From contig CAZUQP010000040.1 in NCBI GenBank assembly GCA_964622455.1, positions 1 to 43,762 of the forward strand: a stretch of DNA of 43,762 nucleotides, in the 5' to 3' direction. Made by a program: the position numbers and the translations under genes. The notes below the pieces were generated by a model that made no database searches, was not told the origin of the DNA, and worked only from the letters and a program-made list of their open reading frames with translations. Below, piece after piece: positions 7,180 through 15,712 of this stretch. This DNA is from CAZUQP01 sp964622455 (lineage in GTDB: Bacteria; Pseudomonadota; Gammaproteobacteria; DSM-16500). Position 1 is the stretch's first letter. Each line of letters opens with the position of its first letter.

Positions 7180-8385
7180 TTATAAAAGTGGCACTTCGCG
7201 TACTTCATCAGTTAATGAATATTTCCATGCAGCAATTAAATAATTTCGTCTTTTAGTTCGATGTAACCAATCAAAAATAGCATGTTTTAAACCACCCAAT
7301 CCTCGTGTAGAAATATTTTTTCGCCAATCAATGACTTCCATCTTAAAAGGTATAAATAAGAGAGGGAGTAGTAGAAAGCGTTCTAATTTTGAAATTTCTC
7401 TATTAGAGTGATAACCCCATAATTTGAAGCGTTTAGAATATAGTACTTTAAATCTATAGTTATCCAATTTGTAATAAAATCCGCCATGATTTTTTGAAAT
7501 GATAACCTTATTAAATCCACTTACTTGCTCGGTATTTTTCATGTTCCACCACTTTTTTCCATTAAAAGTGGATTCTAGAAGTGAGTCCTCCCAGCCAATA
7601 CCCAGCCATTGAATAATTTTTTCTAATGTGGGTTTAGGTTGGGAATGTAAATCTTCTAGCTTAATTGCCTTTGATCGTTCTACCCCTGCTTGTGGAAATC
7701 CATTAAAATAAAATTTATGCATTACATTGCAACCATAGCCAAACTCTTTGAAATGCGATCCTAATGTTTGAAATGGTTCCCTAATCATATGAAGAATTTT
7801 TGTTTTTGGAAAATCAGAACATAACTTGCTAACCATTGTAGGGCAATTAACATGTAATTGATGTACTATGATAGGTAATTTAGCTTGATCAAGATGTTCG
7901 CTTTGGTTAATGGCAATCGTAAAAGCAACATGGATGGCTTGAAAAAAAGTTTTTCGATCCACTTTTGAAAAATTAGCCAACATTACAGATAAAGCAGAAA
8001 TAAATTTTTCTCTATTAGCTTCAGCTCTTTCATTTCTATCAGGTCCCATATCAGCGAGACCCATTTCATATGCAGGTTGGCTACCCTGAATTAATGGACA
8101 ATATGCATATGCATCAAAAAAACACGCAAAGTAAGCACAAAATTCGCGAATTAAAATTTCTGTATTCGGAGCTGTTTCTCCTTTTTTTTCCCAAAAATCA
8201 TAGTAGAAAGCTAAATGACAGCCGCCAAACATAATTACTTGCGAGTGATTATCTAATAAGCTTTGAAGAAAAACGCTACCACTTCGTCCAAGAAAAACAA
8301 TTGCGGTAACATCATTTATATTTGACCAATTCGCTAATAACCAGCGGTCAGCCTCATTGAAGGATTGGTTTAAACTTTTTTCCAT
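7180..8385 (-). CDS. Sulfotransferase-fold protein, candidate phosphoramidate transferase
   Basis: The 401-residue protein has both nucleotide motifs of PAPS-dependent sulfotransferases: VFLGRSGSVFLQSLLDNHSQ near residue 31 (the 5'-phosphosulfate loop) and ILHMIREPFQTLGSHF near residue 205 (the Arg and Ser of the 3'-phosphate site). It is first in the operon, ahead of the CysQ-like gene. Because the operon should make a 3'-phosphorylated CDP-phosphoramidate, a 3'-phosphonucleotide-binding transferase is a good candidate for passing the phosphoramidate to a sugar. A true sulfotransferase remains possible. Start ATG 8385. Confidence 0.65.
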   Translation of the reverse strand: MEKSLNQSFNEADRWLLANWSNINDVTAIVFLGRSGSVFLQSLLDNHSQVIMFGGCHLAFYYDFWEKKGETAPNTEILIREFCAYFACFFDAYAYCPLIQGSQPAYEMGLADMGPDRNERAEANREKFISALSVMLANFSKVDRKTFFQAIHVAFTIAINQSEHLDQAKLPIIVHQLHVNCPTMVSKLCSDFPKTKILHMIREPFQTLGSHFKEFGYGCNVMHKFYFNGFPQAGVERSKAIKLEDLHSQPKPTLEKIIQWLGIGWEDSLLESTFNGKKWWNMKNTEQVSGFNKVIISKNHGGFYYKLDNYRFKVLYSKRFKLWGYHSNREISKLERFLLLPLLFIPFKMEVIDWRKNISTRGLGGLKHAIFDWLHRTKRRNYLIAAWKYSLTDEVREVPLL

Positions 8386-8520
8386 TGTCTTAAATCCTTT
8401 TAAACATTCTCAATTCCTGGCTTGAGCCTCAGAAGGAGGAACCTCCAGAGGAACCTTGAAAAATTAATTGTTCGTTTTTAATTCGGCAAATTCTAATTTC
8501 TAACCCCTTGTTTATACTGA

Positions 8521-8593
8521 TGCCGACGGCGAGAGTCGAACTCACGACCTACTGATTACGAAACAGTTGCTCTACCAACTGAGCTACGTCGGC
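8521..8593 (-). tRNA. tRNA-Thr (anticodon CGT)
   Basis: The minus strand folds into a full cloverleaf: acceptor arms GCCGACG and CGTCGGC pair perfectly, followed by discriminator A. The D arm is GCTCAGTTGGTAGAGC, the anticodon loop TTCGTAA reads CGT (Thr, ACG codon), and the T arm contains GTTCGACT. The anticodon stem has one T-T mismatch at its loop end. The bases after the discriminator are TCA, so CCA is not encoded. Its 3' end points toward the phosphoramidate operon, a common arrangement for islands. Confidence 0.93.
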
Positions 8594-8666
8594 TTATAAA
8601 AACTTAATGAGGCGATAAGCGCTGAATCTTAGGATAAAGTCGGGGGAAGCGCAATAGTTTAAGGGG

Positions 8667-10550
8667 TTAAATCGCCTTCTTAGGTCGAAGCAGTGCCTGC
8701 ATCGCATCGGCATCTAGGGGTTTGCTCAAAAAATATCCTTGCACATAATCACAATGGATATTTTTTAAATGTTTTAATTGCTCAATGGTTTCTATCCCCT
8801 CAGCCACTACAATCAAATTGATTCTATGGGCTAAATTAATTAATGACTCAATAATAATAGGGCTATTATTTTGATTGACTATATTATCAATAAAGGATTT
8901 ATCAATTTTAAGACCTGAAACAGGAAGTGTTGTTAAATAGCTTAATGAAGTATAACCTGTACCAAAATCATCAATCACAGTGCGGATGCCCAATTCATTT
9001 AGCTTTTGCAAAATAGTAATCGCATATACTTCATCTGTAATCACTGCAGTTTCAGTCAACTCAAATTCTAGATTACGCGGTGGAATTCCCGTTTCATCCA
9101 ATACTTTTTCTACAAAATAAATAAAATTTTCTTTATACAATTGATGCACTGAAATATTAACGGCAAGACAAATATCATTATCCACCAAACCCGCTTTAAA
9201 CCATTCCATGTATTGCACACACGCTTTTTTTAAGACCCATTCGCCCAGTTGCGAAATCATCCCTATTTTTTCCGCAATGGGAATAAACACATTGGATGGA
9301 ATATCAAGAAATCTGCTATTGTTCCAACGAAGCAAAACTTCAATAGCGCGGATTTTTTTAGGATTGTGCGTTTCAAATTGCGGTTGAAAATTCAAAGATA
9401 ATTCATGATTCAATAAAGCATAAGGCAAATTACGCTCTATTTCGATCAGTAATGCATCTTCTTTTGCTAACACTTCTGTAAAGTAATGCAGAGTATTTCC
9501 GCCCAATTCTTTAGCTTTCGCCAATGCTACATCTGCCTGGCGATCAATAAAATCTACATTAAAATGATCTAATGGATAACTGGATATCCCTGCACTCACT
9601 GTCACATTAATTTCGTCTTTATTAATGTGATAAGGTGTTTTCAGATCTATTAAAATAGCTTTTACCAACTGTTTAATTTCATCAGGATCTTGTTTATTTT
9701 CCAAAATCACTTTAAATTCATCTCCCCCTACACGCGTTATTTTATCCTGCGACTGCAAATGACTTTTAATTCGTTCTGCTGCTTTTTTTAATAAAGCATC
9801 TCCAATCACTTGTCCAAATGCATTATTAATTTTTTTAAAATGATCGATATTAAAATAAAGAATAGCAAATGAATACTCCCCTTTTTTAGCCCGATAAATC
9901 AAACGCTCTAACATTTCATCATAAGCAACACGATTGGGTAAATCAGTTAGTCCATCATGGTAAGCAATGTAATGCAATCTCGATAAGGCAGCTTTTTTAC
10001 TTGTTTCATAAAAATAAACCAACGATATGACCACCAAAATTAAACCGCCCATCGAAAAAAATTGTAATAATAATGGATGGGTAACAGGTGAAATGGGAAA
10101 TTGAAAATGAGAATATTCCAAAAAATAAAAACTACTAATAACACCAACACTCACCGCTCCCCAAAAATATCCTGCTCTCATTCCACCCACAAAAACTGCG
10201 ATTAAAGGCAGCAAAAGTAACCAGTAAGAAGGCGATGAAAAAATACCTCCTAAACTATAAATAAGCCAAGTAAATATTAAAGCTAATGCTATCATTACCA
10301 AATTATACGCATAAAATATCGATGAAAAATATTTTAAAATAAGAAGGGAGCTCAAAATAATAACTTCAGCAATAAGAATTAAATAAGCAGCAAGATAAGC
10401 ATCTAACGCATAATATAACAGTGCAAATAAAGGCGCCGTTATAACAGAAATAAGACAAGCACCCACTAAATTTTTAGCACACGAAAAAGCACCAACATCT
10501 TTGGCAATATCATCAGGAATGAATTTTTTAAAAATTTTTTCAATCAACAC
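8667..10550 (-). CDS. Membrane GGDEF/EAL cyclic-di-GMP enzyme
   Basis: The 627-residue protein has about six N-terminal membrane segments (residues 25-185), a GGDEF domain (about 200-360) and an EAL domain (about 370-620). The diguanylate cyclase signature RVGGDEF is intact. The RxxD inhibitory site upstream is absent (QSQD). In the EAL domain the name motif reads E-V-L, but the metal and catalytic motifs are present: VNISVHQL, ELTETAV, IDDFGTGYTSLSYL, LKIDKSFI, VVAEGIET and VQGYFLSKPL. Both synthesis and hydrolysis of c-di-GMP are therefore possible. It stands alone, upstream of tRNA-Thr. Confidence 0.9.
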   Translation of the reverse strand: MLIEKIFKKFIPDDIAKDVGAFSCAKNLVGACLISVITAPLFALLYYALDAYLAAYLILIAEVIILSSLLILKYFSSIFYAYNLVMIALALIFTWLIYSLGGIFSSPSYWLLLLPLIAVFVGGMRAGYFWGAVSVGVISSFYFLEYSHFQFPISPVTHPLLLQFFSMGGLILVVISLVYFYETSKKAALSRLHYIAYHDGLTDLPNRVAYDEMLERLIYRAKKGEYSFAILYFNIDHFKKINNAFGQVIGDALLKKAAERIKSHLQSQDKITRVGGDEFKVILENKQDPDEIKQLVKAILIDLKTPYHINKDEINVTVSAGISSYPLDHFNVDFIDRQADVALAKAKELGGNTLHYFTEVLAKEDALLIEIERNLPYALLNHELSLNFQPQFETHNPKKIRAIEVLLRWNNSRFLDIPSNVFIPIAEKIGMISQLGEWVLKKACVQYMEWFKAGLVDNDICLAVNISVHQLYKENFIYFVEKVLDETGIPPRNLEFELTETAVITDEVYAITILQKLNELGIRTVIDDFGTGYTSLSYLTTLPVSGLKIDKSFIDNIVNQNNSPIIIESLINLAHRINLIVVAEGIETIEQLKHLKNIHCDYVQGYFLSKPLDADAMQALLRPKKAI

Positions 10551-10676
10551 ACGCCCCTTTTAATCAGTCAAAAAGGATGAAACTCATCTTTAAGTATAGC
10601 TTAAGGTTTCGAAAAAAGGGCCTGGATGAATAGAGATATCTCATTGAAAAATAATGTTTTTTTAAAAATAAAGTGA

Positions 10677-11225
10677 TTAAATTAGCTTCTTTACCAATAT
10701 GAGATAACTCTCTAAAAGCTGCTGTAAACGTTTTTGAAGATCTGCCTGTTTTAAATGGCCTTTTTCATCAAAAGCTTCATGCGCACTTGCCAGTGAAAAC
10801 ATATCAGGAAAAATAAGCGAGCCGCAACTCTCAAGCGGTATACGGGCCGCCCATAAACCACGATTTCCGCCAACCAAAGAAGGGGATGCTGATAACAATA
10901 AAATACGTTGCTTTTGCCAAGGCATGGGCGTCACTCGAGACACCCAATCAATTAAATTTTTAAATGTGCCTGGCATTGAAAAATTATATTCAGGTAGTGA
11001 TAAAATCATCGCATCCGCCTGATGCATACGTTGAATAAATTTATTAACTTCTACTGGAAATCCTTCATTATTTTGAATGTCTGCATTATAAATGGGTAAA
11101 TGAAATTCACTGAAATCCGCTAAATCAATCGTATGATCTTTTTGAATTAATTTTGCGGCTAAATTAATTAATTTTTTATTGACTGATTCTTTACGTAAAG
11201 ATGCTGCAAACATAAATAATCGCAT
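10677..11225 (-). CDS. NAD(P)H-dependent FMN reductase family protein
   Basis: This is a 182-residue flavodoxin-fold reductase. The N-terminal FMN-phosphate loop is AASLRKESVNKKL, the second loop is LSLPEYNFSMPGTFKNLIDW, and SPSLVGGNRG follows near residue 112. The family (ChrR/YieF, ArsH and azoreductase relatives) reduces quinones, chromate or flavins; substrate cannot be told from sequence. Start ATG 11225 follows the DUF1622 gene by nine bases and erpA lies just upstream, so the three may share a transcript. Length is normal for the family. Confidence 0.85.
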   Translation of the reverse strand: MRLFMFAASLRKESVNKKLINLAAKLIQKDHTIDLADFSEFHLPIYNADIQNNEGFPVEVNKFIQRMHQADAMILSLPEYNFSMPGTFKNLIDWVSRVTPMPWQKQRILLLSASPSLVGGNRGLWAARIPLESCGSLIFPDMFSLASAHEAFDEKGHLKQADLQKRLQQLLESYLILVKKLI

Positions 11226-11234
11226 GTGATTTCC

Positions 11235-11582
11235 CTATTTTTCTTTTGCTAAAGAAACAAGTTCTCGATTCAAGGTATAGCTTAATATGGAACGAATGGC
11301 AACAATGCACGCCACAATCCCTACTGAATAATAGTCCGGCGTTGTGGTCGTACCAATTAAATCAGCCGCAATAATAAATTCTAATCCTAAAATTAAAATT
11401 CTGCCTAAACTAAGACGAATCGTATTAATACTGGTATGAGGGTGTTTCATTTGTTTAATTAAAATATAATATACATATTGAAATAACGCGATTAATATGC
11501 CGGATAAAATAACGAGAATACCTAAAAAAGAAATCGTACGTTGAATGCCTAATAATGCGGTATGTAAGAGCGATCCATCCAT
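11235..11582 (-). CDS. DUF1622 integral membrane protein
   Basis: The 115-residue protein has three hydrophobic segments (about residues 15-38, 56-76 and 80-100). The middle sequence TIRLSLGRILILGLEFIIAA with ADLIGTT and the end LSYTLNRELVSL are characteristic of DUF1622, a small inner-membrane family without a known activity. It lies between erpA and the FMN reductase gene on the same strand, with 19 and nine bases between them. Confidence 0.8.
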   Translation of the reverse strand: MDGSLLHTALLGIQRTISFLGILVILSGILIALFQYVYYILIKQMKHPHTSINTIRLSLGRILILGLEFIIAADLIGTTTTPDYYSVGIVACIVAIRSILSYTLNRELVSLAKEK

Positions 11583-11601
11583 GGGAATATCTCCTTATTT
11601 T

Positions 11602-11982
11602 TTATGCCGAAAAAGATGATCCACATCCGCAAGTTGTTTTGGCATTGGGATTGCGGATAATAAATTGCGCCCCTTCAATATCTTCTTTGTAATCAATTTC
11701 AGCCCCTTGAAGATATTGAAAACTCATAGGGTCTACTAATAATTTTACTGTACCAGTGCCCTCGCCTTCATCTTCTTCATCTTCTTCATCTGCTAAAACC
11801 GCCTTTACGACGACTGTATCATCATCATTGACAGCTTCATCAAACGTAAAACCATACTGAAACCCAGAACATCCCCCGCCCGTCACATAAACACGCAATT
11901 TTAAATTAAGATTGCCTTCTTCTTGAATCAGTTCAAAGACTTTGGCTGCTGCATTTTGGGTAAAAATCAGTGGATCATTCAT
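11602..11982 (-). CDS. erpA: Iron-sulfur cluster insertion protein ErpA with an acidic insertion
   Basis: This A-type iron-sulfur carrier delivers [Fe-S] clusters to target enzymes. It has all three ligand cysteines: VTGGGCSGFQYGFTFDEAV and the C-terminal TTCGCGSSFSA. The stretch LKLRVYVTGGGCSGFQYGF and NPNAKTTCGCGSSF follow E. coli ErpA closely. It is 126 residues, about 12 longer than E. coli ErpA, because of a highly acidic segment (ADEEDEEDEGEGTGTV) inserted before KLLVDPMSFQYL. Start ATG 11982. It is divergent from hemJ, about 57 bases away. Confidence 0.93.
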   Translation of the reverse strand: MNDPLIFTQNAAAKVFELIQEEGNLNLKLRVYVTGGGCSGFQYGFTFDEAVNDDDTVVVKAVLADEEDEEDEGEGTGTVKLLVDPMSFQYLQGAEIDYKEDIEGAQFIIRNPNAKTTCGCGSSFSA

Positions 11983-12039
11983 TTTAACAACTTCTCTCTG
12001 TTAATTTTAATGCTATAGTATCACAATTCATGGGATGAG

Positions 12040-12465
12040 ATGATGCTCTGGTTCAAAGCATTTCACATTATCTTTATAGTCACCTGGTTTAGCGGGTTAT
12101 TTTACCTGCCAAGGCTCTTCGTCTATCATGCAGATGCAACCGACCCTATCAGTCAAAAACGCTTTAAAATCATGGAAAAAAAGCTTTATTACTTTATCAC
12201 GACACCCAGCGCCCTCTTAACGCTATTCTTTGGATTAGCCCTCTTAATTGATTTGCCGAGTTACCTCAAAATGCCCTGGTTACAGATCAAATTAGGGTTG
12301 GTATTTTTATTAATTCTTTATCATATTTATTTAGGCAAATTATTGCATGACTTTAAGCACAATCGTAATAAACATAGCTCCTTTTTTTATCGCGGGTTAA
12401 ACGAAGTGCCTACGTTATTTTTAATAATGATTGTTATCTTGGCTGTCGTTAAGCCTTGGTATTAA
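12040..12465 (+). CDS. hemJ: HemJ-type protoporphyrinogen oxidase (CopD/UPF0093 family)
   Basis: The 141-residue inner-membrane protein has four hydrophobic segments and opens with FKAFHIIFIVTWFSGLFYLPRLFVYHA, which carries the conserved His, Trp and Arg of HemJ. The later WLQIKLGLVFLLILYHIYLG contains the conserved K-L and H region. HemJ oxidises protoporphyrinogen IX to protoporphyrin IX in haem synthesis; hemL is also in this window. The gene ends four bases inside the 3' end of spoT on the opposite strand. An adjacent second ATG makes the exact start uncertain by one codon. Confidence 0.85.
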   Translation: MMLWFKAFHIIFIVTWFSGLFYLPRLFVYHADATDPISQKRFKIMEKKLYYFITTPSALLTLFFGLALLIDLPSYLKMPWLQIKLGLVFLLILYHIYLGKLLHDFKHNRNKHSSFFYRGLNEVPTLFLIMIVILAVVKPWY

Positions 12466-14624
12466 ACATTTTTAGGTTGAATTATTTTTTTCTTGATTTG
12501 ACGTTTAAGGCGGGTTGCACGAATAACATTTTTACTCTTACGAATATTACGCAAAATCTTAGCTAAATGCTGGCGGCTGTGCGTCGTAAGCGTTACATTC
12601 ACTGAAAAATAACGGCCGTCGAATTCTTCCGCATTAATATGCTCAATATTAGATTCTGATTCAGAGATCGCGAGCGCCAAGCTTGCAAGACTACCTCTCT
12701 GGTTTAAAATATCAACGCGTAAATCAATGGGAAAATCTCCATACACTTTTTCTTCCCATCGTAACGGAATTAATTTATCTGGCACGTGCCGATAATTTTC
12801 TAACAAATCACACTGCTCAACATGCACAACCACACCTTGTCCTGGTTCAATATAACCACAAATATGATCTCCCGGAATAGGTCTACAACATTTTGCATAC
12901 ATGACAACAATACCTTCAGTACCCTTGATGGCCAACGGATGAAGTGCTGCCATATCATGCGCTTTAATTCTGTCCGCAGCATCACCAAATTTTGCTAACT
13001 GTTTTGCTGCTAATAATGCCGTGCGATTACCAAGCCCCACTTCTTCAAAAAAATGATGCAGAGATTCTAATTTTGCGGAATGGACGACTGACTCTAAATG
13101 ATCTTCCGGAATATCTGCAAAACTTAATCCATAAGTACGCAATGATTTTTCAATTAACCGTTTTCCTAATTCAGCAGATTCTTCGCGATGTTGTTTTTTC
13201 AAAAAATGTTTTATATTGCTGCGCGCTTTACCCGTCACAATAAAATTAAGCCATGCGGGATTAGGCCGTGCGCCAGGTGCTGTAATAATTTCAACTTGCT
13301 GCCCATTCGTCAACGGCGTGCTTAAAGGTGCCAATTTACGATCAAGTTTTGCCGCCACACACGTATTCCCAATATCTGAGTGAATGGCATAAGCAAAATC
13401 AACTGGCGTTGCACCCGCCGGCAATTCCATAATGCTGCCTTTGGGAGTAAACACATACACTTCATCAGGAAATAAATCAATTTTAACATTTTCAATAAAT
13501 TCCAAAGAATTCTTGGAACTTTTATGCATTTCCATCACGCCTTTTAACCATTCCTTGGCACGCAATTGAGCTTCGCCAAACACTGATTTTTCTGTTTTAT
13601 AAAGCCAATGCGCAGAGATGCCGTATTCAGCCATTTTATGCATTTCTTCCGTGCGAATTTGCACTTCAATCGGAACACCATAAGGACCAAATAATACCGT
13701 ATGTAATGATTGATATCCGTTGGCTTTAGGAATAGCAATGTAATCTTTAAATCGCTGCGTTAACGGTTTATATAAATTATGTAAAACACCTAAAACGCGA
13801 TAACAGGTATCTAATTTATCAACAATCACTCGAAATCCATACACATCCATGACTTCGGAAAAAGATAAATGTTTTTCATGCATTTTTTTGTAAATACTAT
13901 AAATATGTTTTTCACGGCCCGTTAAAAAACGGATAGGAATGTTTGTTTTTTTTAAACTATTTCTAATTTCTTTATCAATTAATTCTAAAATTTCATGGCG
14001 GCTGCCTAATGCTTTTGAAACGGCTGATTTTAAAATCCGATAACGCATTGGATAGAGTGCAGAAAATCCAAGGTCTTCAAATTCAATTCGAAATGCATGC
14101 ATACCTAAACGATTAGCAATCGGTGCAAAAATTTCTAGGGTTTCTTTGGCAATACGGCGGCGTTTTTCAAGTGGTAAACAATCAATCGTTTTCATGTTAT
14201 GCAAACGATCCGCAATTTTCACTAAAATCACACGAATATCACGCGCCATTGCCATGATCATTTTACGAAAATTTTCAGCTTGCGCTTGCGCGCGGCTTTC
14301 AAATTCCATTTGGGTCAATTTGGTAACGCCATCGACCAAATCTGCGACTTCTTTGCCAAATTTTTCAATTAAATCGGGTTTTTCAACAGAGGTATCTTCA
14401 ATCACATCATGCAAAATAGCCGCGATAATAGTAGGCGGGTCCATACGCATAGTCGCAAGAATCTGCGCCACCGCCACAGGATGGGTAATGTAAGGTTCCC
14501 CTGTATGGCGTTTTTGGCCTTCATGCGCTTTTTTAGCCAGCACATAGGCTTCTTCGATAGCGCTAATTTGACTGCTGTCGAGATAATGTTGTAACTCTTG
14601 ACGTAGCTCTTCAAATTCTTGCAC
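12462..14624 (-). CDS. spoT: Bifunctional (p)ppGpp synthetase/hydrolase SpoT
   Basis: At 720 residues this is full length for a RelA/SpoT homologue. The order is: HD hydrolase (HTGEPYITHPVAVAQIL and AAILHDVIEDT with the H-D pair), synthetase (FKDYIAIPKANGYQSLHT), TGS domain (VYVFTPKGSIMELPAGATPV), a conserved C-C region (VMYAKCCRPIPGDHICGY) and a C-terminal ACT domain. The intact H-D motif marks SpoT/Rel-type bifunctional enzymes rather than RelA. The alarmone controls growth arrest and, in Legionellales, differentiation. The order gmk-rpoZ-spoT on the same strand is the classical gamma-proteobacterial one. Confidence 0.97.
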   Translation of the reverse strand: MQEFEELRQELQHYLDSSQISAIEEAYVLAKKAHEGQKRHTGEPYITHPVAVAQILATMRMDPPTIIAAILHDVIEDTSVEKPDLIEKFGKEVADLVDGVTKLTQMEFESRAQAQAENFRKMIMAMARDIRVILVKIADRLHNMKTIDCLPLEKRRRIAKETLEIFAPIANRLGMHAFRIEFEDLGFSALYPMRYRILKSAVSKALGSRHEILELIDKEIRNSLKKTNIPIRFLTGREKHIYSIYKKMHEKHLSFSEVMDVYGFRVIVDKLDTCYRVLGVLHNLYKPLTQRFKDYIAIPKANGYQSLHTVLFGPYGVPIEVQIRTEEMHKMAEYGISAHWLYKTEKSVFGEAQLRAKEWLKGVMEMHKSSKNSLEFIENVKIDLFPDEVYVFTPKGSIMELPAGATPVDFAYAIHSDIGNTCVAAKLDRKLAPLSTPLTNGQQVEIITAPGARPNPAWLNFIVTGKARSNIKHFLKKQHREESAELGKRLIEKSLRTYGLSFADIPEDHLESVVHSAKLESLHHFFEEVGLGNRTALLAAKQLAKFGDAADRIKAHDMAALHPLAIKGTEGIVVMYAKCCRPIPGDHICGYIEPGQGVVVHVEQCDLLENYRHVPDKLIPLRWEEKVYGDFPIDLRVDILNQRGSLASLALAISESESNIEHINAEEFDGRYFSVNVTLTTHSRQHLAKILRNIRKSKNVIRATRLKRQIKKKIIQPKNV

Positions 14625-14697
14625 AAGTTATCCTAAAAATGACTTCATGATTTCATTATGTATCATTTTTATAGGGCGTGAGAAGAGGAAAAAAAGA

Positions 14698-14982
14698 TTA
14701 ATCTTCTTGGCTGGTCGTGTGATCACTGGTCGTAGGCGTCGATATTTCCTGTGTCGTTTCTGCCACAAACGCTACTAAATCCGCATGATGTGCATCGCTA
14801 AAATCGGTATGCCCCGCTGCAATTTCACGTAATGCAACGACAGTTGCTTTATCATTTTCCCAAGGAACAATAGGATCTACACTGCCACGCATCAACTGGC
14901 GCGCTCTTTTAGCAGCAAGCATCACCAACTCGAAACGGTTATCTACATTCTCTAAACAATCTTCAACAGTAATACGTGCCAT
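14698..14982 (-). CDS. rpoZ: RNA polymerase omega subunit
   Basis: The 94-residue protein starts MARITVEDCLENVDNRFELV and continues with AAKRARQLMRGS, the conserved core of RpoZ, which helps assemble the beta-prime subunit and contributes to the ppGpp site. The tail is Thr/Ser-rich and variable, as usual. It lies between gmk and spoT, its standard place. Confidence 0.96.
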   Translation of the reverse strand: MARITVEDCLENVDNRFELVMLAAKRARQLMRGSVDPIVPWENDKATVVALREIAAGHTDFSDAHHADLVAFVAETTQEISTPTTSDHTTSQED

Positions 14983-15071
14983 TTAGTCATGCCTCACACT
15001 ATACAAAAGTAACAAAAGACCGCTATTTTAACCCTATTCTTGAAAAGTCGCCACTTAAAATAGAATCTTCT

Positions 15072-15695
15072 TCATGAAGAACGCATAAGTTCTGCGATTA
15101 ATACTGCAAGCTTTTTGCTTTGCCTACGCTCTCGTAAACGTTCAGCACCGATAATCACCCGAAGATCATCTAAGGCTGCCTGGAAATCATCATTGACCAC
15201 CATGTAATCGTATTCTCTGCTATGTGAAATAGTCTCTTTGGCATCTGCCAGACGCTTTTGAATGATCTCAGATTTATCTTGATTACGCTGCATTAAACGC
15301 TCAGATAAAGCAAGAAGCGAGGGGGGTAAAATAAAAATACTGATGCTATCTGGAAATAACTGCTCTATTTGCTGCTTACCTTGCCAATCAATTTCAAGCA
15401 CCACATCCAAACCGCGTTTTAAGGTGTGTTCTACCCATTTTTTTGAAGTGCCATAACAATAGTGAAATACTTCCGCATGTTCCAAAAACTCGCCTTCCTT
15501 GACCATGCGGCTAAATTCATTTTTGTCGACGAAATAATAATTGATCCCTTCCATTTCAGCGGATCTTTTGGGACGCGTAGTATGCGAAATCGATACTGTA
15601 ATACCCGAGATGGATTCAATTAATGTTTTAACCAAAGTCGTTTTGCCCGTACCAGACGGGGCCGATATGACATATAAATTTCCGGGTTCTGACAT
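15072..15695 (-). CDS. gmk: Guanylate kinase
   Basis: The 207-residue enzyme phosphorylates GMP to GDP with ATP. The P-loop is SAPSGTGKTTLVKTL, the GMP-binding region includes SHTTRPKRSAEMEGINYYFV, and DVVLEIDWQGKQQI is the conserved core strand. Length is typical. Start ATG 15695 is 17 bases after the hldE stop. It leads the gmk-rpoZ-spoT run, tying guanine nucleotide supply to the stringent-response genes. Confidence 0.97.
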   Translation of the reverse strand: MSEPGNLYVISAPSGTGKTTLVKTLIESISGITVSISHTTRPKRSAEMEGINYYFVDKNEFSRMVKEGEFLEHAEVFHYCYGTSKKWVEHTLKRGLDVVLEIDWQGKQQIEQLFPDSISIFILPPSLLALSERLMQRNQDKSEIIQKRLADAKETISHSREYDYMVVNDDFQAALDDLRVIIGAERLRERRQSKKLAVLIAELMRSS

Positions 15696-15712
15696 ATCTT
15701 TTCCTTCATCGG

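Noticed and set aside
5798..8385. A conventional PAPS/sulfation module (CysC, CysQ, sulfotransferase)
   Set aside because: The same operon has a glutamine-kinase-like enzyme, a GATase-like hydrolase and a cytidylyltransferase but no ATP sulfurylase. The kinase motifs look like the Cj1415 group. Kept only as an alternative.
8424..8452. Inverted repeats around GGAGGAACCTCC upstream of the sulfotransferase gene as a terminator or riboswitch
   Set aside because: The stems have loops too short to fold well and no T run follows. I see no riboswitch-like core.
14146..14493. Plus-strand open frames inside spoT
   Set aside because: These are frame shadows of a strongly conserved gene and have biased, repetitive composition.
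15319..15326. G6 run inside gmk as a second phase-variable tract
   Set aside because: It is only six bases long, lies in an intact essential gene, and the frame is uninterrupted.
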